From Siphonodentalium dalli (Eukaryota; Mollusca; Scaphopoda; Gadilida; Siphonodentaliidae): 64,000 nucleotides of DNA. The notes beneath the pieces were generated by a model. It searched no databases. It was given only the letters and a program-made list of their open reading frames with translations, and was not told where the DNA came from. Shown in pieces: positions 57,853 through 64,000 of the stretch (position 1 is its first letter; each line of letters begins with the position of its first letter). The stretch lies in the NCBI GenBank assembly GCA_032622095.1, contig CP136065.1, forward strand, positions 19,332,134 to 19,396,133. Direction: 5' to 3'. A program made the position numbers and the translations under genes.

Positions 57853-57970
57853 TTTCACATTATATGTCGATCATGTGTGTATTTGAGCGATGATATGTTG
57901 TAATTTCAAACCTTAAAATCTGGTTTGCCGTCCTGACTATAGCAAAAGGGTTAATTATGTTGTACCAGGT

Positions 57971-58069
57971 CACGACTTATATCACAACATATATCACAAC
58001 ATATATCACAACATATATCACAACATATATCACGACCTATATCACAACCTATATCACAACCTATATCCC
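57971..58069 (+). repeat. 12-bp tandem repeat
   Basis: TATATCACAACA repeats about eight times with ACGACC/ACAACC variants. Because 12 is a multiple of three, both strands stay open (TYIT and DICC repeats); these are not genes. Confidence 0.95.
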
Positions 58070-58993
58070 GAACATGTGGACCGCGGAGTATCCCCCGCAA
58101 TGGTGGCGTTATGAATTTCCTAAAACCCATAACTTCCAAAAAATAATTTAAAATACAGGAGTTATGATAACAGAGTCAGACACATCCTAGGGCCATAACT
58201 GCAAAAACTGAATGGACCACACCTGTTTTATGTCGATATATTTACCCCCATTCTACCTCATGAGCATACCAAACATCGTGACATTCCTCTACACCACTTA
58301 TTTAAGATAGCTACTTATGTTTCCTGCCATCGTACGCCACAAACGTCCATCTATCCATCAAAGAGCGTTGATTAGCAGGCACGCCGCTTACATTCACAAC
58401 CTTCGCCTCGGCATCCACTTTAACGTTATTATTGTAAATCTGTGTTTGTATTACCAATAGGCATTCATAGCCAATAAAACTGGACGTGGTTTATGGTGTT
58501 CTTGAGTTTTGTTGCTTGTGTTAGTTGACTTGTGGCAGACATGTCCTATTTATTACCTGTGGTCAATCATAACAAGTTATTTTATAATTGTCTGACCGCC
58601 GAATACCCCCTTTATATGTTCTTTGACATCCAAGTATGCCTGATTCTATATGAATCGCCGACAGCTGTATCTTAATAGCTCCGTAGAACAGCGCTAATAT
58701 TGACACTTACATTTGATTGAAGTTGATTGAATGTAGTAGGTACTGCATTCGACGAATACAAGCCGATCAATGTTTCGTTATCCAAAAATAATTCCTGTGT
58801 ATAATGAATTTGGTTCAGTGCATGACCTAACCACATCAGCTACGGAGGCATTCCTCAATGGGAACATGCATCTCACATGAGAAATACAGTATGTACAGAG
58901 TGTATAATAAACAAAACGCTATCAACACCGCGGCGGTGCGGACTAAACCCACCGTGGGTCACCAGGATTCGCCGTGAAAATTCCAGGAGCGGA
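58070..58993. other. No gene seen
   Basis: Contains the partial match to the 102-bp unit near 58589. No frame with a motif. Confidence 0.4.
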
Positions 58994-59499
58994 TTAAAGG
59001 CACGGGCGGCGTTCGTTGCAGAAATATTCATATTTGTTCAAATCGCCATCAACAGAAGGAATATTAAAATATATATAGTTTTGTTCATATGCCAAACATA
59101 ATCAGCGCGTAAATAGTATATTGTCGTCAAGGTGTACGATGGTGTACGTAAACAAGAGCCTGCTCGTGTTGCATAAGTTTTCCTTCTGTTTACATAACAC
59201 AGCGAAATTCTATTGGTTAATCACACACAAATGATACAAACGCTCTTTATTATTTCCATATCAGGAAAACAGTAAAACTAACGCTCTTTATGTTTACCAT
59301 ATCCGGATCTAAACAAAAGCCAGGTAACGTAACGTTTTTTTGCTTTTGTTTACATAACAAAGGGAAAACAAATTGACAATAACATACTGTTTATGCCATA
59401 TTTCTGATTGGTATAAGAACAAAGTGTGTCTATATTTTACTATTATTTCTGTTTATGGCGGTTTTTAACACCCACCGCCAACGCCGCCCGTATCTTTAA
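58994..59499 (+). mobile_element. TTAA-flanked MITE family G, copy 3
   Basis: The element 58998-59495 starts AGGCACGGGCGGCGTTCG and ends CGCCGCCCGTATCT, TTAA on both sides. GCCATCAACAGAAGG near the left end and TTCTGTTTATGGCGG near the right form a second, inner inverted pair. It is the best-preserved copy. Confidence 0.9.
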
Positions 59500-59584
59500 A
59501 ATGAATCAAGTGAAATCATGGAGACTGACCCGGGCACACTATGAATTACCACGAACTCTACTGATAATCCAGCTTGTTCTTTCG

Positions 59585-60170
59585 AAAACCCGAACATTAT
59601 CGTTTTGAGTCGATAATGTGCTGAAAATGAGAGTTTTTGTCACATTTTCGACTCATTTATAATGAGGTGATTCTAAACAGATTATGTGCGGATAATGACA
59701 CAAATAATCAAGCGCACAACTTTCAGGTCTACGCTCTTTAACATGTGTTTTCATTGTTGTCCGCGCCATAACAAGAAATAACCAGCCTGTTCCCTAAAAC
59801 CAGCACAGTTATCTGTTTACAATAAAACTTATTTAGGTAGATAATCTCCTTAGAACCGCCTCATTTTGAGTCGACAATGTGCTGAAAATGAGATCATTTT
59901 AGTCACATTTTTTTTCAGACTCATAATGAGGCGATTCTATGCAGATTGTGTGCGGACAATGACACAAATAAGCCAACTCACGACTTTTCAAGTGTACGCC
60001 CTTTAACATGTTTTTTCATTGTGGACCTCGCCATAAAACGAAATAACAGATATGACTCCATTATCTGCTTATTTCAGAATCTAATTATCACATTATGCAC
60101 CTATTTCATTTTATAGGTCGTATGTGCGTATTTGTGCGGGTATATGTTTGATAATCGTCTCAAAATATCG
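59585..60170 (+). repeat. Repeat R6, two forward copies
   Basis: Two R6 foldbacks in tandem (about 59595-59690 and 59865-59935), separated by CATAACAAGAAATAACCAGCC and followed by CATTATCTGCTTATTTCAGAATC and CCTATTTCATTTTATAGG. TA at 60102-60103 is a second uninterrupted version of the MITE T target. Confidence 0.85.
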
Positions 60171-60277
60171 ACAACTATACTGCGTTATTTCCAACATATC
60201 CTCGCGGTATTACGCACACAATTGATCTATAATGGGAAATGGTGCACAATGTGATTATTTGATTCTGATATAACCAG

Positions 60278-60677
60278 TTAACCCTTTACCCAACAAACCG
60301 GCCAAAACCGGCCAAATAAAGCTTCAACAGCCTAAAATATCTTCGGTCTGTCTCAATAGAACCATACAAATATGGATATCATTGGAACCGGCTCCTTGAC
60401 CACATTGTGATAGTTACAGTTATACCCTGTGCCAATGCATTCTCTTATATATGCGAGTCGACCATAGGTCGCCTCGCATATATAAGAGAATGCATTGGCC
60501 TAAAAAATATATTTTTTTAACACTTTTTACCAATTTTTCTTACATTCTTTAACAATTTTATAATTTTTAATGTGTTAAGCCAATGCATTCTCTTATATAT
60601 GCGAGGCGACCTATGGTCGACTCGCATATATAAGAGAATGCATTGGCACAGGGCCGTTCTGTTGGGTAAAGGGTTAA
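60278..60677 (+). mobile_element. piggyBac-like MITE P1, copy C
   Basis: The element 60282-60673 runs CCCTTTACCCAACA to TGTTGGGTAAAGGG with TTAA outside both ends. The left arm matches copy A over about 150 bp with few changes (CAGCCTAAAATATCTTCGG). Complete hairpin modules at 60432-60498 and 60580-60646. It lies at the centre of an inverted pair of R6 copies. Confidence 0.93.
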
Positions 60678-60689
60678 TGGATTCTTACC

Positions 60690-61150
60690 GGTTATTTCGT
60701 TTTAGTCGTGAGTTGGCATATTTGTGTTATTTTCCGCACATAATCTGCTTAGAATCGCCTCATTATGAGTCGATAATGTGACTAAAATTTTCTCTTCTTC
60801 AGCACATTATAGAATCAAAATGAGGTGATTCTAAGGAGATTGTCTACCTAAAAACGTTCTATTATAAGCAGATAAATGTGCTGGTTTTAAGGAAAACAGG
60901 CTGGTTATTTCTTGTTATGGCGTGGACAACAACGAAAACACATGTTAAAGAGCGTAGACCTGAAAATTGTGCGCTTGATTATTTGTGTCATTATCCGCAC
61001 ATAATCTGCTTAGAACCGCCTCATTATGAGTCGAAATGTGACTAAAATGGTCAGATTTTCAGCACGTTATCGACTAAAAATGAGGCAATTCTCAGCAGGT
61101 TATCTACATAAAACAAGTTCCATTATAAGCAGATAAAATGCGGATTTTCA
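60690..61150 (-). repeat. Repeat R6, two inverted copies
   Basis: Inverted counterparts of 59585-60060, including GGCTGGTTATTTCTTGTTATGG and CACATGTTAAAGAGCGTAGACC. One copy lacks about 60 bp beside the MITE. Confidence 0.85.
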
Positions 61151-61853
61151 TGGATACTAGGAATATATTTGTAATATGTCAGTTCGAAATATGTTATAAC
61201 ATTATTAACTAAATATGGATAATTACCTTGTCCTGACTTATGGAATGCGATTTACGTTGCATATGTAGAAGGTTCGCGGTGTGATTACCGGTGATTTATA
61301 GTGTGTCTCGGTGATTCATGGTCGTTCATAGTGAAGTTTGGATAAAACTGCCATGTTTATTACGCTAGAGCGCTCGCTGATCCTGGCAACTCAAGTTTTC
61401 CGCGTTGAGTGTATCACCGTGATATGACAGGCGTATATCTCATAACTGTACATGCCTCGTACAGGGTAATATATGGTTCAACTCTGATTATATGGTTCTC
61501 TTCCAGATTGACCCTACGTCTGCCGGATGGAGCCACTTGGATCTTAACGAGACCATGACGCTTGGGCACTACATTATCAAGAATACTACAAGAAAACCAT
61601 AGTCAGAAATGGTAACGCACCCAAGATCATATTATTAGCCATAAATATAAATTATAATATAAAATATATTGGTTACATGAATGCACCGCCTCAGAATTCC
61701 GTTAAAATAACTAACCCTTCAAATTATTACAAAAAACTACGGCTTATTACTGCATGTTTCTCATTCACCAAACCAGAAAGCTTCTAAATACGGATCAAAA
61801 ATTGTGTTCCCGCCATAAAATCTTCAAGTGTGCATGGCCCAGCCATTGGTCAT
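60950..61853 (+). repeat. Direct duplication, proximal copy
   Basis: Nearly identical to 63148-64000 with offset 2198 bp up to about 61675, then 2147 after a 51-bp segment (about 61673-61723) absent from the distal copy. Noted differences are few (GAGGCAATT/GAGGCGATT, CTAGAGCGCTCG/CTATAGCGTTCG, GCCACTTGG/GCCCCTTGG). It includes an R6 inverted copy and the start of R2 copy C. Confidence 0.95.
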
Positions 61854-61990
61854 ACCTAAACATCGAATGTAATAAACGCGGTCATAATAGTTACATACTG
61901 CAACTATAAGATATCCAGCGAATACACACCCCACGAAAACACGAAATGTGTTGTCCTGTGAGCTATCCCATCGCTATAGCTCAATTTGAA
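61580..61990 (-). repeat. Dispersed repeat R2, copy C
   Basis: On the minus strand, GCGTTACCATTTCTGACTATG, CGGAATTCTGAGGCGGTGCATTC, AAGCTTTCTGG..GAATGAGAA, AAGATTTTATGGCGGGAACACA and CACATTTCGTGTTTTCG follow R2 copy A in reverse order along the plus strand. It lacks the DASYFRKY region. A LINE fragment abuts it near 62020. Confidence 0.75.
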
Positions 61991-62023
61991 ACGGCCAGAT
62001 TAGCCTTCCTACAACATCCTCAA

Positions 62024-62576
62024 ACAATAAAGCTTCTCGAATCATCGGCATAGTCACTAGAACTTTCACGAACGTGGACATCGATACTTTCTAATCGATC
62101 TACATAAGCATGGTGAGACCTATCATCGAATACTGTAACTCTGCATGGAGCCCACATCACAAATATCAAAGCATTGTGTTAGAGAAATGCAAAGAAAGGC
62201 AACGAAACTAGTTCGTCAAATAAGAACTCTATGCTACCGAGACCGAATGATAAGACTCAATTTGATGTCTCTAAAATTTCGAAGATTTAGAGGAGATCTA
62301 ATCGAGGTATATAAACTGTTGAATGGTCATTACAATATCAATACATGTGACCTATTAGAAAGACATTCATCGGGAAGAACAAGAGGACATAATAAAAAGC
62401 TACAGATGCCCATTGTTAAAAAGGCCATAGGAAAATATTTCTTCACGTAGATGGTGGTAAATAGCTGGAACTCTCAGCCATACTTCGCTGTTGAGGCTCC
62501 AACACTCGATCAATTCAAAATATACATAGACTCATTCTTCTATTATATAAAATACGAGTTCGACGACAAGCATTAG
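62024..62576 (+). pseudogene. LINE ORF2 3' fragment, broken
   Basis: Plus-strand frames read KASRIIGIVTRTF, ISMVRPIIEYCNSAWSPHHK, then after a shift RKATKLVRQIRTLCYRDRM, LNLMSLKFRRFRGDLIEVYK, RTRGHNKKL and, after a stop, VVNSWNSQPYFAVEAPTLDQ. This order (K..RiLG.I.R.F, VRP.LEYC..vWSP, RATK.....L.Y..R...L.L..L..RR.RGD.IE.YK, VVN.WNsLP) is the thumb/C-terminal part of CR1/L2-range non-LTR ORF2 proteins. It belongs to a different LINE type from the one at 36-40 kb. It ends at TAG near 62575. Confidence 0.9.
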
Positions 62577-62686
62577 TTAGTAATATGTTCTAGTGACTCA
62601 CAAGTAAATATCGAATGACGATACATATATTGTATACAAACATTGCAAATAATGTTATTGGACGAAAAGACGCAATACTTGTTCCG

Positions 62687-62708
62687 CATTATGATGATGA
62701 TGATAATG

Positions 62709-62740
<32 letters not shown>

Positions 62741-62745
62741 ATGAT
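62687..62745. repeat. (GAT)n microsatellite
   Basis: ATGATGATGAT-type repeat with interruptions; the Asp-rich plus frame and Ile-rich minus frame across it are artefacts. Confidence 0.95.
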
Positions 62746-62787
62746 TGATAAAACAAACCACTATTATGATGATCGTGTCGTCATTTG

Positions 62788-63088
62788 TTTAAAATACGTA
62801 TCAATTGACATATACGCACACGTTCCCTCATTAAAATCAACATATTTCGACCATTTTATGGGACCTCCGCGAATTCAGGGGAACTCCGCAAATAGGGACC
62901 TGCTGCAAATTGTCACACCGATAAGCACCAATTAACGAACCGTGGCGGACTCGGCTGTATCCGACTAACCTCTTTAAAATAGGTATCAATTGAGATATAC
63001 GCACCCGTTCCCTCATTAAAATCAACATATTTCGACTATTTTAGGGGACTTCCGCTAATTCGGGAACTTCCGCAAATATATCCGCAAA
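62788..63088 (+). repeat. ~105-bp duplication with 188-bp offset
   Basis: GGTATCAATTGAGATATACG-type start, CGTTCCCTCATTAAAATCAA and CATATTTCGAC..CCGC.AATTC occur at about 62797 and 62985. The intervening CACCGATAAGCACCAATTAA occurs once. Confidence 0.88.
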
Positions 63089-63147
63089 TAGGAGTAGTAC
63101 ATGGGACTCGTTACGTCCAATCGTAAAATTGGGCATAAGTGTATTTT

Positions 63148-64000
63148 GAGCGTAGACCTGAAAATTGTGCGCTTGATTATTTGTGTCATTATCCGCACAT
63201 AATCTGCTTAGAACCGCCTCATTATGAGTCGAAATGTGACTAAAATGGTCAGATTTTCAGCACGTTATCGACTAAAAATGAGGCGATTCTCAGCAGGTTA
63301 TCTACATAAAACAAGTTCCATTATAAGCAGATAAAATGCGGATTTTCATGGATACTAGGAATATATTTGTAATATGTCAGTTCGAAATATGTTATAACAT
63401 TATTAACTAAATATGGATAATTACCTTGTCCTGACTTATGGAATGCGATTTACGTTGCATATGTAGAAGGTTCGCGGTGTGATTACCGGTGATTTATAGT
63501 GTGTCTCGGTGATTCATTGTCGTTCATAGTGAAGTTTGGATAAAACTGCCATGTTTATTACGCTATAGCGTTCGCTGATCCTGGCAACTCAAGTTTTCCG
63601 CGTTGAGTGTATCACCGTGATATGACAGGCGTATATCTCATAACTGTACATGCCTCGTACAGGGTAATATATGGTTCAACTCTGATTATATGGTTCTCTT
63701 CCAGATTGACCCTACGTCTGCCGGATGGAGCCCCTTGGATCTTAACGAGACCATGACGCTTGGGCACTACATTATCAAGAATACTACAAGAAAACCATAG
63801 TCAGAAATGGTAACGCACTCAAGATCATATTATTAGCCATAAATATAAATTATAATATAAAATATATTGGTTATTACAAAAAACTACGGCTTATTACTGC
63901 ATGTTTCTCATTCACCAAACCAGAAAGCTTCTAAATACGGATCAAAAATTGTGTTCCCGCCATAAAATCTTCAAGTGTGCATGGCCCAGCCATTGGTCAT
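63148..64000 (+). repeat. Direct duplication, distal copy (runs to window end)
   Basis: Counterpart of 60950-61853, cut by the window edge. It contains an R6 inverted copy (63160-63330) and R2 sequence from about 63790, so the repeat may continue beyond the window. Confidence 0.95.

Noticed and set aside
57957-58151. Repeat protein of TYIT / DICC units
   Set aside because: The 12-bp repeat keeps both strands open automatically.
62573-62935. Asp-rich and Ile-rich frames over the GAT repeat
   Set aside because: Low-complexity translation of a microsatellite.

Overview
This is AT-rich animal (metazoan) DNA with no convincing host gene. The longest open frames are about 140 codons, and the long ones overlap repeats or run through palindromes. 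Everything that can be identified is transposon, satellite or palindrome. Broken LINE ORF1 and ORF2, tRNA-headed SINEs, TTAA- and TA-flanked short DNA transposons and a degenerate TTAGGG tract all fit a repeat-rich, probably marine invertebrate genome. The phylum cannot be fixed from this sequence. The window is best read as intergenic or intronic repeat-rich DNA.

Layout. 0-11 kb: palindromes, a telomere-like tract, several MITEs (short non-autonomous DNA transposons) and two abutting large inverted repeats (8.66-10.70 kb). 13.6-17.3 kb: a 3.6 kb array of a 31-bp unit. 17.3-22 kb: a local segmental duplication with a 134-bp MITE and dispersed repeats. 23.5-25.9 kb: a 29-bp array, a 35-bp array and a cluster of six short palindromes. 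28-36 kb: MITEs, a SINE and a near-perfect 206-bp hairpin. 36.4-40.1 kb: a minus-strand LINE ORF2 whose reverse-transcriptase core is replaced by a 1.8 kb terminal-inverted-repeat element, and whose C-terminal cysteine region carries a 44-bp tandem expansion. 43-53 kb: dispersed repeats, one holding a TTAA-flanked MITE. 53.3-54.9 kb: a SINE beside a broken LINE ORF1. 46.6-61 kb: a dense field of MITEs built from a 67-nt hairpin module. 60.9-64 kb: a direct duplication of about 0.9 kb around a LINE ORF2 3' fragment.

Main result. At least five short families are flanked by TTAA. One group has CCC...GGG ends (piggyBac-like). Three families have AGG/AGA-type ends (Kolobok-like by superfamily pattern). 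No transposase is visible, so all must rely on enzymes encoded elsewhere. The 67-nt hairpin module sits in pairs inside two different backbones, one flanked by TTAA and one by TA. Three insertions can be checked inside the window because related uninterrupted copies of their target sequence are also present. Several tandem arrays (44, 59 and 21 bp) grew inside transposon sequence. All similarities were found by eye, so copy boundaries are approximate unless target-site duplications fix them.
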